64,000 nt of DNA from Blumeriella jaapii (taxonomy: Eukaryota > Ascomycota > Leotiomycetes > Helotiales > Drepanopezizaceae): positions 2,356,001 through 2,420,000 of the forward strand of contig VWND01000001.1 in the NCBI GenBank assembly GCA_009599575.1, in the 5' to 3' direction. Positions 1 to 10,186 of the stretch are shown piece after piece. A program made the translations under genes and the position numbers. A model generated the notes under the pieces. It had not been told where the DNA came from, made no database searches, and saw only the letters and a list, made by a program, of their open reading frames with translations. Each line of letters starts with the position of its first letter. Within the stretch, counting starts at the first letter, position 1.

Positions 1-1990
1 TCCCAGAGGAAGAATGTGACGAAATTGACTTGAATCAATTCGGCGGGATGAGTGTGGAAGATCCTATATGGCGCTGGAAAGATGGAAAAGATAAATACGA
101 ACAATTGCTCAAAAAAGTGGCTGACCCATCCATACTACTCAACAAGAAAAAGATTGAAAAAATCCGAAAAAAAAAATGCTCGACCCTAACACGATCATAA
201 CGCTAGCAGGAGTTTCAAAGCAAAATGAGAAATTTGTGGCAGCCTTGTATGCAATTGAAGATATTAAATACACTATAGGGCTGAAATCCTCTTCACCGTT
301 CGCAGGGATTGCGATCTGGGAAAATAAGCGAGTTGCAAAAGTGTCAGCCACGACCTTAACAAACCCACTCACAGCATACAAGACTTGTTAGTAGTATGCT
401 AACGTTGTCAACCTCCTACTAAAAGGCAAGTATCCAGAAGGCAACGACAAAATCAAAAAAAGCAACCCTGCAAAGGAAAGCTACAAGATACAGGTGGGAA
501 AACAACGCTTTGTGGTACTCATGGAAAAAAGAATTCAAAAGATGCTTGGTACCTAGTCAAGTATCGGAAGCCCTTAAGACTGCCCATGACCAAAATAGAC
601 ACTTCGCAACCAACATCACGACAAGAAAGCTCCGAAACGTATGGTGGCCCTCAGTTACTAAGAATGTCAGCCTGTATATCAAGAGCTGTTTGCAATGCGC
701 CAAATTCGGCACCGCTCAGAAGTCTCAACCATTGTCACGAGTGGTAGTATCAGGTCCCATAAAGCTACTAAGAGCTGACTTTTGCGGACCCTTTCCAGGA
801 GTTCCTGATAAATATAAATACTTACTGATAATCATCGATTACTTTTCCCGATTCATCTGGGCGTATCCATGCTCAACACCAAGTTCGGAACAAGCAATCA
901 AAGCCCTTACGTTACTATTCACGAATAATAGCACCCCAGTAAGCTTTTACGTTGATCCTGGAAGTCATTTCAGCGCTCGACTGAAGACGTTTGCTAAAGA
1001 GAAAAGAGTCCTTTGGACCAATTCTCCCACTGCCTCCAAAAAGTCAACAGGTATGGCTAAGAAAGCTATAGACATTGTACAACGTGCCCTGAGCAAGACT
1101 ATAGAAACCTTTCCGCAGAAGCTGAAGTCTGTGGTCTTTAAAGCAAATGCGAAAGAAATGCCCAACCTCGGATATTCAGCTTTCAACATTCATCGGAGAC
1201 ACCAACCGCGTGCTGCTATCGACATTGCCTTCCCAGCCTATTACGCCCAAACCATACACAACAACCTGGAAGCTGGTGGATTTCCGGAAGAATTGTGGTC
1301 GGCGGATTCAGCTGACTTTAAAAAATGGGGAGATATGGTGTTGGAACACCTAGCCAATCAGGAAGTTTTACGAGAAAGAATCACCAAAACGAACGACAAA
1401 AACGCAAAAACAAAAGCTAAACGATACACCAAACAACATCAACCTTTGAAAACGTTTCTGCCAGGATCTCTAATCATATTGTATAACCACACTGCCGCCG
1501 GGCAGAAGTTAAAGCCCAGCTGAAAGGGCCCTTTTCGCATCTCAGGCATAGAAGGTGAACACCAACGATCTTACACTCTCGAACAAATCAATGGAAAACC
1601 AATTCCTAGACACTTTCACATCGACCAATTGAAGGCTTTTTACCTCAGAACTGCGTACCTAGTTACTGGAAAAGAAGAGCGTCTACCAATGTATCAGAAT
1701 CTGAGAGCAGGAAAATCACAACACTCACTGCCCTTGAAACTGAAAAAAGAGTTTCTACAACGCCAAAAGGAAATTGACACAGTACCAGGAGTTTGGAGCG
1801 TGCAAATGCAATTTGATAATCACTACTCCTTTTTAGAAGAGTTGTTCCGGGACGACGCCTGGATATGCGTTTAGAGATTGAGAATTTATGTGGGATACTA
1901 GAGGGTATTTCTTTGGGACGAAATATCAATACATACTGGAGAGGAGCAAAAGGAAGAAGGATTGCTCCAGAGCGTTGCATGTAATATAGC
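1..1990 (+). mobile_element. Decayed Ty3/Gypsy-type LTR retrotransposon, 3' part of pol
   Basis: The sequence reads as the C-terminal part of a retroelement polyprotein, but split over several frames. One open stretch runs from base 3 to about 190. It continues in another frame from 176 after a run of nine A at 169-177. A stop at 389-391 follows, then more coding-like sequence to about 540, then a further frame change into the integrase block at 510-1874. The composition is clearly more A-rich than the neighbouring genes. Reverse transcriptase and gag are outside the window. The order RT-linker, zinc finger, integrase core, then an SH3-like tail ending in an LTR-like sequence fits Gypsy rather than Copia. 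This is a dead copy. Confidence 0.8.
510..1874 (+). pseudogene. Retrotransposon integrase, inactivated
   Basis: An H2C2 zinc finger is visible (HDQNRH, then CLQC about 40 residues later), followed by an rve integrase core. The first two catalytic acidic residues are present (in RADFCGPF and in YVDPGSHF). The third, normally Glu in a G-x-x-E-[KR]-A type motif, is Lys here (GMAKKAID). A TGA stop at 1521-1523 interrupts the frame, and the same frame then continues to 1874 (KGPFRISGIEGEH onward), the usual C-terminal tail of Gypsy integrases. The stop falls where the family usually has Trp. The missing Glu and the stop both argue against function. Confidence 0.8.
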
Positions 1991-2035
1991 TTTTTTTATT
2001 GTACTCTCGAGGTCGAGAGCTTGGTAGGATGGGGC

Positions 2036-2140
2036 TTGTGATAGCCTGATGGCCTTAGGCCATTATTGAGCACAGACCACTTAGGTCACAGCCTATTCTT
2101 TCGTTTCCTGTAGACTTAGTTCTAGATTAATCAAGCACCC
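2036..2140 (+). repeat. Possible 3' LTR fragment
   Basis: After the last integrase codons comes a G-rich stretch (2021-2034) that could be a polypurine tract. A block beginning TGTGATAGCC follows, with an imperfect inverted repeat (TGATGGCCTTAGGCCATTA). This is what the start of an LTR would look like just downstream of pol. I cannot find its right end or a 5' partner inside the window. It runs directly into the 3' end of the truncated glycosyltransferase gene on the other strand, so the LTR may itself be cut. Confidence 0.35.
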
Positions 2141-2154
2141 CTCGTGGAGGTATT

Positions 2155-3012
2155 TCAAAGCTTCAACTCTCCCGTCTCCTCCAGGGTCGGCAAGACGTTC
2201 GGGACGACCAGCGCCCGTCGTTGCGTCGGGTACAGCCTCGTCTCGGGCTCCAGCACCTCGGACACGACGGCCCACAGATGCCACGGCACGGCCTGCGGCA
2301 CCAGCGTGAACTCGTTGGGCACGAGCGGGTACAGGCGCGCGTTGCGCTCGTGCACGGCGTAGCTGCTCAGCAGGTCGTGGTCCCAGAACAAGACGCCGCC
2401 CGGGCGAGCCGCGGCGCCCCCTCCCAGGCCCCATCGTCGCGCGGCGGCCCGGTGCAAGGCCCGGGTCACGGGCACGGCGTCCGAGAGGGTCATGTTCACG
2501 GCGCAGACCCAGTCGACGTCGTTCTCGGCGAACCAGGCCTCGAAGTGCTGCTCGTAGGGCCCGGCGATGGCCTCGACGCGGGCGTGCAGCGCCTGTGTTT
2601 GGGCCGCGCTGAGGACGGAGGCGTGCGAGACGTCGCGCCGGATCGCGAGGAGCTCGTCGGCGTAGCCTGCATGTGGAGGGACGGGCACGGCGGCCGTGAC
2701 GGCGAGCCAGGATGGGTAGAAGGTCTCGGGGGGGCCGTGGGGGAAGAAGGAGGGCTTGTCGGGGCGCCAGGAGTAGCCGAGGTCGGTGGGGATGGGGAGA
2801 GTGATGAGTGGTGGGCTTGAGGAGGAGGAGGAGGAGGAGGAGGAGGGCGTGTGGGTGTGGTTGAGGAGGTCGAGGACGTTGCGAAAGGTTGTGAGGAGGC
2901 CGGAGATGGGGAGGCCGTCGCCGCAGACGAGAGCCAGGTTGAGGCTCTTCTTGGCTGCTGGGCTTGGGAGGGTCATTTTCGACATGACGGTGATGGGAGA
3001 TCGAACGAGCAA
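2155..3012 (-). CDS. Glycosyltransferase (GT-B type), N-terminal half only
   Basis: An intronless frame of 285 codons. The N-terminus has a Rossmann-like start (LNLALVCGDGLPISGLL) after a short leader. A likelier start is Met10 (MSKMTLPSP, base 2985). Residues around 57-66 are a Ser run encoded by a TCC microsatellite. The middle and end (VDWVCAVNMTLSDAVPVTRA, FWDHDLLSSYAVHE, VVPNVLP) resemble the N-terminal domain of group-1 glycosyltransferases, where a VPNVLD-like motif leads into the donor-binding domain. That second domain is missing: the frame stops after EETGELKL, about 15 residues past the motif and roughly 15-120 bp from the possible LTR remnant. I infer that the gene was cut by the retroelement or a rearrangement. 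The donor sugar is unknown and the product is probably inactive. Confidence 0.55.
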   Translation of the reverse strand: MLVRSPITVMSKMTLPSPAAKKSLNLALVCGDGLPISGLLTTFRNVLDLLNHTHTPSSSSSSSSSSPPLITLPIPTDLGYSWRPDKPSFFPHGPPETFYPSWLAVTAAVPVPPHAGYADELLAIRRDVSHASVLSAAQTQALHARVEAIAGPYEQHFEAWFAENDVDWVCAVNMTLSDAVPVTRALHRAAARRWGLGGGAAARPGGVLFWDHDLLSSYAVHERNARLYPLVPNEFTLVPQAVPWHLWAVVSEVLEPETRLYPTQRRALVVPNVLPTLEETGELKL

Positions 3013-5566
3013 TCAAGAAGTGATGAGCCCAGCTTGGGTTGGGCAGTGGAGAGGTGGTGCTATATGGAAAAAGGTGATTGAGCCCAAACTTGATTCGTCC
3101 AATCGAGTTCACATCGGATTTGCAGCTCACGTACTCATCGGGTGCTTAAGACATCTTCAACAGATCTACTCTCCCCAGTCTATTTATTGGAAGCGAAAAC
3201 GCGTGTACATGGATTGCCTGATGGTCGAATCTAGCAGAGCACCAAACCCCCCCCATCCCACCCACCCACACACACCGGCCTCACGAGCAACCGGCAAGAC
3301 GCGTACCAACAACCCCCTTTCCCGACCCCGTTCTCATCCCCATGCCCATCTCCATTCCCATTCCTCTTCTCGCCGCCGTCACACCCCGACAGCGGGTTCC
3401 GATGTCGAGGAAGGATAAGTCCCACGCGCCTGATTGGACCGTCGTCCGAGTTGGTACCTTCATGCAATACGCATGCCGTGCAACGCGGGCAGATGCTGCT
3501 TTCACACACGCACGGAAAGCCGTGCTGCGGTTGCTGCTTGCAGTTGGTGGGGGCTATCTCCCCTCTGTTTGGTATGCTCGCTCGCTTGGTCTGGTAGCGA
3601 GGGTAGGTAGGTAGGTAGGTAGGTAGGTAGGTAGGTAGGTAGGTAGGTAGGTAAGGAGCTTCGCGTAAATGTCCAGCGCGGTGCTTGTTAACGTACGTAC
3701 CTGGCTGGCTGGCTGTGGTGGAGAGGTGGAGAGGTGGCAGCGAGGTGGGAAGAGAAGGGGAGCTATCCATTCGCATGCAGGGATGGATGTGTTGCTTTCT
3801 GGCCTCGGTGCGAGGGCGCTTCCGCTCCACGTTCGTTGCACTTGAAAGGGGAGGTACCTTAGATACCTATGCATAGTGAGATCATGAGTAACTGAGATGG
3901 GCACCTATCTAGTCAACGTGCTCGGCAACGGCCTTGCGCAGAGGAGAGGAAAGGTGTGTGAGGAGAAAGGCGGCTAGGCTAGGTGGGCGAGATAGATAGG
4001 GAAGAGGGTGGACAAGAGGGGTGCGTGGCCGGCGTTTCCTCCTCCTCCTCCTCCTCGTTCACGGCTTATCCACCTCCTCACCTGGGAGGGAAAATGCAAG
4101 AAAGCATCTAAGTACAAGTGACAATTGATGGAGAAACGGCGATCGAATGAAAATGGCGATTGGAAGAAAGAAAACAACCGACAATCGATTCTTTTCAACC
4201 ACTGCTGATCTCAAACGAAACCAAAACAAAAACGGTGCTGTGCTGTGCTGTGCGGTGCTGTGCTGTGCTGCTGAGTTTACGCATCGACCGACGCTCTCAG
4301 TCCGAGAGTGAGAGAGTGAGAGAGTGAAAGACCCAAAGCTGTTTTCCCCTCTGCGTGTTTGTCTGTGAATTTCGCGCTATTCGCGATATCTGTTGTGCTT
4401 GCGATTGTGTTCCCGCTTGCTGGCTTCTCGTCAGCCCAAGAGGGAGGATACCTACCTAGGTAGGTACCTACCTAATCAGCACGCAGGCCGCCTGCCAAGC
4501 AAGCGTCGCTAAACAGGCGCTGCAGGAGTGCTGCTTCGCTAAACAGTCAACAAAGAAACTCTGCGTCGCTGTCGCTAGAGAACTTCTTGGCGATCTATCT
4601 ATCTATCTATCTATCTATCTACTTGGGAGCGGATGGGGAAGGAGAAGTAAGTGTTGGCGGCAAGAGGAGATGGAGATTTGCGCGGGTGTTGCTCGACCGA
4701 AGGCAGTCAGTCAGTCACGCTTAAAAGTACATGTCGATTATTTATTGAGGAGCTGTTTCTGGCTGGCTCTTCGCTTCAGGAGGGACGGGGGCGGGGGTAA
4801 AAGCTTGCAGGGTGAAAAAGGTATCGTGGACGTCGGTTGTGGGGGATGTTCTTCTCCTGATTTTCTGGCTCTGATGGATGGGTATGTACATGTTGAAGTA
4901 TTGAGGAAGTTTAACTCTTAGTCTGCTTGGGATTTGGGGCTGCCCCGAGACCGAGAGACGGAGTACCAAGAGCGCGAGAGAAAGGAGATGTATAGCTCCA
5001 GCTCCAGCTCCAGCTCCAGCTCCAGCTCCAGCTCCAGCTGCAGTAACCTCATACTGTGTTTGACTGTGGACCGATCTGAGTGAGAGACCTCCCGTCTGCC
5101 TATACACACATCTAGGTACCTAGGTATCTTGTTCAACTGGTCATCCCCGGCAAGACACGCACCACATACAGCTTTTGTAACGCCAAATCGTAGCTGAACA
5201 CCCCAACCTCGAAGCCGGAGGTAAAGCAAAGCGCGCCCGGAAGCAGCAGCTTGGGCGACAACACTCGCGCTTTCTTCTTCGGCTGAACCCGGACCTGCTC
5301 TTTCCATTCTCGAGTGCGGCAGAAGATCGGTCGGCCTCTGTTGATCCGTACCGGCCCGCCCGTTGCAGTGGCCCAAGCGTCAAACTCTTCTTCACTGTCG
5401 GTCGTCGTCTCGACCAACCTAACGTCAACATCAACACCAACACCAACCTCAACCTCAACCTCAATCTCAACTCTCCCTCTCTCGCCCTCGCCATCACCCT
5501 CGCCCTCGCCCTCGCCCTCGCCCCCACCTCAACCACAACACCATCCTTGCAGTGCCAATTGCCGAG
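3013..5566. other. Intergenic, about 2.5 kb, simple repeats only
   Basis: No convincing gene on either strand; the open frames here are low-complexity. It contains a (GTAG)n run at about 3600-3652, a (GTGCT)n run at 4234-4271, an (ATCT)n run at about 4592-4622, an (AGCTCC)n run at about 4994-5039, and blocks of CCAACA, CCTCAA and CTCGCC hexamers at 5420-5525. Several TAGGTACCTA-like palindromes occur (about 3852, 4450-4475, 5111-5130). The last few hundred bases are the likely promoter and 5' UTR of the gene starting at 5567. Confidence 0.7.
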
Positions 5567-8116
5567 ATGGTGGACGTCACCGCGTATGTACTCCATGCTT
5601 CTCAAGCAGACAGTGGAAGATTGGCTGACAGTCACGCAGCCTCGAGAGGGCCAACGCCAAGAGTAAGCGTGCTGCTGGCCATGGTGCCTCTCACGGCTAA
5701 CAGCATTCTAGCATGGGAGTCGGACTCGCTGGCTGATGGCCCCCCCGCTGCTCTCTCGGCTGGAGGAGATTCCGATGACAGTGGCTATGCCGCAGACGAA
5801 GCTCTCCTGATCGATTACTCCGAGCGAGAAGACCGGACCTCGGACTTTCCACCACCGGTACTGCCTGGAGGAATCTCGAATGCTTTCACCTCCCGGCAAC
5901 CGGGGCCGAGAGATCCCCCAGGCCTGCCCCGTCCCGGTCAGGCTGCAGCCCCATCTCCCGCCAGACCATCAATGGCTCCTCGGTCCGGTCATCGTCTCCA
6001 AGAGAATGCTCCCGCGCAACAGCCCGGCAGAATCCGGAATCGCACTCCCTTGAGTAGTTTCGATCGGAATGCGTATGGTCATCCGGGTGCAGCACTGCTG
6101 CCGCGCTACACCTCTGGTGCGGTCGGTCCTAGTTATCGCCAGAGCACCTCAGCCGCGGGTCTCCAACTCCAGCATCGCCACGGACATAGTGCAGTCGCAG
6201 GTACGACCCGAACCGGCTCGAGAAACCCCTTCGCTTGATGTCAACAGCATGCTAACTTCTACCAGCTGGACGTGGTCGTCCTCCCGTTTCTGTATCGACC
6301 TCTCAAAGATATGGCAACACCGGCGGTGCCAGTGGCGCCAGAAACGTGGGCAGCTTGGCTAAATGGGGAGGAGCAACGGAGCTCCACACGAAAAGAGAGG
6401 CGACCCACAAAGAGATCATGGCGGCGGTTGAGCAGAACCGCGACGAGTTCAGAAAGTCTGCAGAAAGCGAGCAATTCCCCACCATGGTGAGCATTCCGCA
6501 CGCGGACACCAGGAGCCGGGATGAGTCCAGCTGACGCACAGGAACTCAAGGGTTACTATCTCTGGCCGACGACCACCGAGACCCCGGCCGCCCTGCTCGG
6601 TTGGAGACTCGAGGTCTTGGATCCGCTGAGATTCGAACACCGCGTGTTCATTGAGGCCATCGCTTCGGATCAATGCATCAAGATTAGCGGTAGAATCCCT
6701 GGCCAAGACATGGTCCCCATCGTGGATGGCATTCGACTTGCAGTCAAGCATGCGCGCACCCAGAAGATGAGAGCCAACAACGTCTACTTCGTTATACCAC
6801 CACATGCATCTGCCATCAAGACAATTGTCCGACCTCGTGAGAGCCGCCCCGCGCCCAACAAGTTCGCCAAGTTCCTCGAACTGGCCGGAGCCGATCTGAC
6901 GGCGGAGGAAAAGGTGGCATGGGACCAGGCTCGTCCAGGGGAAGTACTGAAGCTTCGTGAGCGCTTCCAAAAGACCCTTTTCGAGAGCTTGTCTGCAATC
7001 GAAGCGTTGAAGGTGTGGATGAGCATGCGCATCTACTTTGGCTATGTCGAGCTCACCGCCTACTACAAGGGTTTTGCAGCCTCAGCGGTCACGTACGAGA
7101 GATTCGCCAAGATGGTCTGCGAGCCGCGACAGACAGGCAGTTTTGACAAGAAGTAAGATGCCTGACAGCATTCGCAACGCTTCTTCATGCTAATGGTAGC
7201 AGGATTGATGCCAAGACCGTCATGATTTTCCGAGAGAAGATCTTGACCATGGAGCCTCCCAAATTTGTCCCAGTGCTTGGTCATAAACACGACCTCCGTA
7301 AGGTTGCATTCAAAGACACCGAAGTCGTCTTCTTTAGAAACGCAGAAGGACGGGGACTGCGTCTTGAGGCTGAGATTGACCGTGTCAAAGAGAAGGGGGC
7401 CACGGTGTACCAGGTTGGCTCCGTTCGTTTATTCAGCTACGACGAGGATGAAAAGAAGACAGAGACCGGTCGCAACAAGCTCATCCAAATGACAGTTATC
7501 GACGTTGAGAGGTAAGTCCGGGAAACGCGAGTGCACCGAGAGCTGTAGTAACATCATGACTAGAGGACTTGATGTTAAGGTGGACGTCAGGACAGATGAA
7601 GAGATCAGCTCTATTCCGGCCCAGATCTACCGGCTGATCAAGAAGTCCGTTTCTGCAACTTCGGCGGTTCGTGTTGATGAGCTTGGACTTGAGTACCCCC
7701 AAGTCAACGCTAAACTGGCGTGGTACATCGATAACGTGGTAGTCAAGAGTGTCATTCAGTACAAGATGAAAGACTCGGGCTACATCGTTGAGATTGCTAT
7801 TTACCGAACTTGGAATGGTTCAGCAACTGCAGTAGAGCCGGTGGTGGAGGCATCCGTTTCAATGTTTCACCCTGAGTGGGAATTCGCGATGGAGTCAATC
7901 GAGAGGACAACAAGAGTTCGCGACTTTGGTGGACCTGGGCTCAAGCACCTGTTCCCTGACAGCGAGCCTGTCTCTCCGGTAATGACTACTGGCATGGAGC
8001 TTTTCTTCGAGGAAATCATGGCCGTGCAAGCTCTTCTGGTCGAGGCATCCGTCGAAAGAAAAGACCAGGTTCGAGCAGCACTCGCAGCTCAACAAGCCGG
8101 GGGAGACATGATCTGA
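5567..8116 (+). CDS. Uncharacterised fungal protein (DUF7905-like), 7 exons
   Basis: Proposed exons: 5567-5583, 5640-5662, 5712-6200, 6266-6486, 6542-7152, 7203-7511, 7564-8116. They sum to 2223 nt (740 aa), a multiple of three. All six introns are GT-AG, several with clear branch sites (GGCTAAC, GCTAAC, GCTAAT). The first two coding exons are only 17 and 23 nt and give MVDVTALERANAKT. Residues about 15-200 are acidic then Pro/Ser/Arg-rich and look disordered. From about residue 250 the sequence is folded and well patterned (GYYLWP, LDPLRFEHRV, VYFVIPPHAS, MSMRIYFGYVEL, MFHPEWEF). From memory this resembles fungal hypothetical proteins of the DUF7905 type, possibly with KH-like parts. That name needs a profile search. 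The function is unknown, and I see no signal peptide or membrane segment. Confidence 0.75.
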
Positions 8117-8461
8117 AGGTACGTCAACACTCGTATCACGGTATCAAGAAGCTCAGGACGGCTGGTTGTACTGTGGAGCTGGATCATTTTGATCTGAACA
8201 GAGTGTCGAGGACCACAGGAGACGTTATTCACTAACCTAAGCACCTGTGTTGAATCCCAGGCCTGGGTTCCCAGTCCTACGCATAGCTTCGGTGAACATC
8301 TCGGCAATTTTCTTCCACTTTTGCATTTGTCCTTCACAAGCACTTGTCGCAGCTGCTTAATCTTTGACACTTGCGAAGATGAGTCTGGGGTTTTTGGGAC
8401 TCCTGAGATGGCGTGTTCGGCGTTCTAGCCTGATGTGACGAAGCGTCTTCTGGAGGTTTTC
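8117..8461. other. Convergent 3' region
   Basis: Lies between the 3' ends of the uncharacterised (+) gene and prefoldin 5 (-), so it should hold both 3' UTRs. I see no gene in it. Confidence 0.6.
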
Positions 8462-9284
8462 CTAGGCAGCCGACGACGACGCATTCGGCGGAGCCTGGAG
8501 AACCTTCTCTCTCAATACTAAAGTGCTTCTTAGCCAAATTCTTTTTCTTTCTTTTCCACTGTTCCACTGTGACGTACCATCTTCCACGATGGACAGATTC
8601 TTGGATTTTCCTTGCACGATGGCTTCTAGTCCCTTGAGGTTGCCACCCAGTTCCTCAACTTTGGCTTCGTAGAATTTGGTAGCGTCTTTGGTGGTCTAGT
8701 GTTGTATTCTTCTTAGCTAGTGTCACATGACGGTTTGACAAGGGGGACCGGAGGGCCGAGGGAGAATACGAGGTACCTTCTCAACGTAGAAACCGGTTCC
8801 AACGTCAACAACTACGTTGTTGGGATCTGCCAGGGTGCCAGGAACGTAGAGCGAGGATGTGAGCGGCACAAGAATCGGTTTGCCTATATCGCATTACCCA
8901 AATCAGCCCCCACACATTTCTCTTCCTACCAATCTCCCTTCATGTTGTCCAAGCCGAGGTCTACTGACCCTTGATGTAGAATGTAGGATACAGGTAGGAA
9001 AGGGGAAAGGAGAAGAAGACGCACCATCGAGCTTCGGTGTGACACCCCCTGCGATACTGCGGATGCACTCGCGGAATTTGGCCTGCGCCTGGCGCAGCTG
9101 GCCGTGTGAGGCCGTCAAGTGCTCGATCTCGTCGTCGAGCTGCTTCTTGACCTGGGCCAGTTGTTGGGTGGTCAGGGTGGAGAGGTCGACTGTGCTTTGT
9201 TAGTTCTCTTCAGCACAGCCTCTTCTTTGCTTGTGCCGAAGGGGGATGGATGTGCGTACGTTGCTGGCGGCCGGGAGAAGCCAT
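8462..9284 (-). CDS. PFD5: Prefoldin subunit 5 (GIM5), 5 exons
   Basis: Exons in gene order: 9260-9284, 9025-9189, 8777-8883, 8578-8695, 8462-8517, total 471 nt (156 aa), in frame throughout. No single frame shows the protein; it appears only after joining exons. It is an alpha-type prefoldin: an N-terminal helix ([20 protein letters not shown]), a beta-hairpin core ([29 protein letters not shown]), then a C-terminal helix ([18 protein letters not shown]). The length matches the family (about 150-160 aa). Prefoldin is the cytosolic hexamer that hands unfolded actin and tubulin to the CCT chaperonin. The start at 9284 gives MASPGRQQ and a 25-nt first exon; intron 1 has an ACTAAC branch site. 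It is divergent from ORC1. The beta-type subunit PFD1 lies 14 kb away. Confidence 0.9.
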
Positions 9285-10186
9285 TCTCCTACTCTTGGTC
9301 TGGCGTAGCTGGGGTTGTCAGGAAGAAGGTTGGGTGGTTGAGGATGTCGGTGAGATTCGAGGTGGAGGCGTTGGAGGTCGAAGGGAAGGGAAGGGAAGGG
9401 AAGGGGATTTCGGCTTTCGAGGTTGTGATTTTTTTGGGCTCGGACCACGGGCTGCTTTGAGCGTGGAAGTCACGAGGAGATAGGACGATAACAACTTGGA
9501 TGAATCGTGGATCGGGGTTTTGCCGGATGTTGTTTGTCGGAACGAAGGGGAGTCCTGTTTGTTTATTCTCGTGTGCTCTAAATACCTATCTTTTATCACG
9601 GAAAGACAGAACTCCAGGATGGTACGGAAATAGCCTTTGAGCAACAGAACACGGCAGGAGCAAAAAAAACAAACAAAAAAAAAACACAAAAAAAACACAG
9701 AGAAATAATAACTATATTGGATTCTGCTCTAGAATATTTGAGATTGCTAAAGTCAACAGAAAGTACTTTCCTATGCTACAGCATAGTCCATATCCTCCTT
9801 ATGATGAATGGATTTTGAAAGCTTGTTGCTCAGACAGCCAGCCATCGTGAGCTCAGCGCCAGAATACAAGAGCTGCATTGGATCTTCTGCATTGCTGCAT
9901 TTGCTAAAACTCGAGCAGTGCAGTCTCCAGATATCTCCGCAGTAATCCATCAGACAGGAGTCCTCCCGAAGAAGTCAGGGTCCAAACCTAGAATCCCACG
10001 CAACCTCTAGCGTCCAGTCCCCGTGTTTTGTTTTCCTGCCTCAAGCGAGCTCCCGAGTCTGGGCCCAGCGCAACACGAACAATCGCGCGAACGCGTCCCC
10101 CGAGCACTCGCTACGGCAAGCACTTTAACAACAACACCCACCACAACCGGTCGCGCACGCCTCCACGAACACAGCCAATCCACGCC
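9285..10186. other. Divergent promoter region, PFD5/ORC1
   Basis: About 0.9 kb between two divergent starts. It includes an AAGGG run (about 9380-9402), an A-rich stretch (about 9660-9700) and ordinary mixed sequence. No gene is seen. A frame open from 10028 extends ORC1 upstream but is probably UTR. Confidence 0.55.

Noticed and set aside
2221..2820. Open frames on the + strand opposite the glycosyltransferase
   Set aside because: They are shadows of a GC-rich gene on the minus strand; the minus frame alone has domain-like sequence.
10028..10186. Upstream start for ORC1 adding 53 residues
   Set aside because: The added part is low-complexity Thr/Arg/Asn sequence without family similarity; MAPPSQPVTPRQKRADK at 10187 is a better start.
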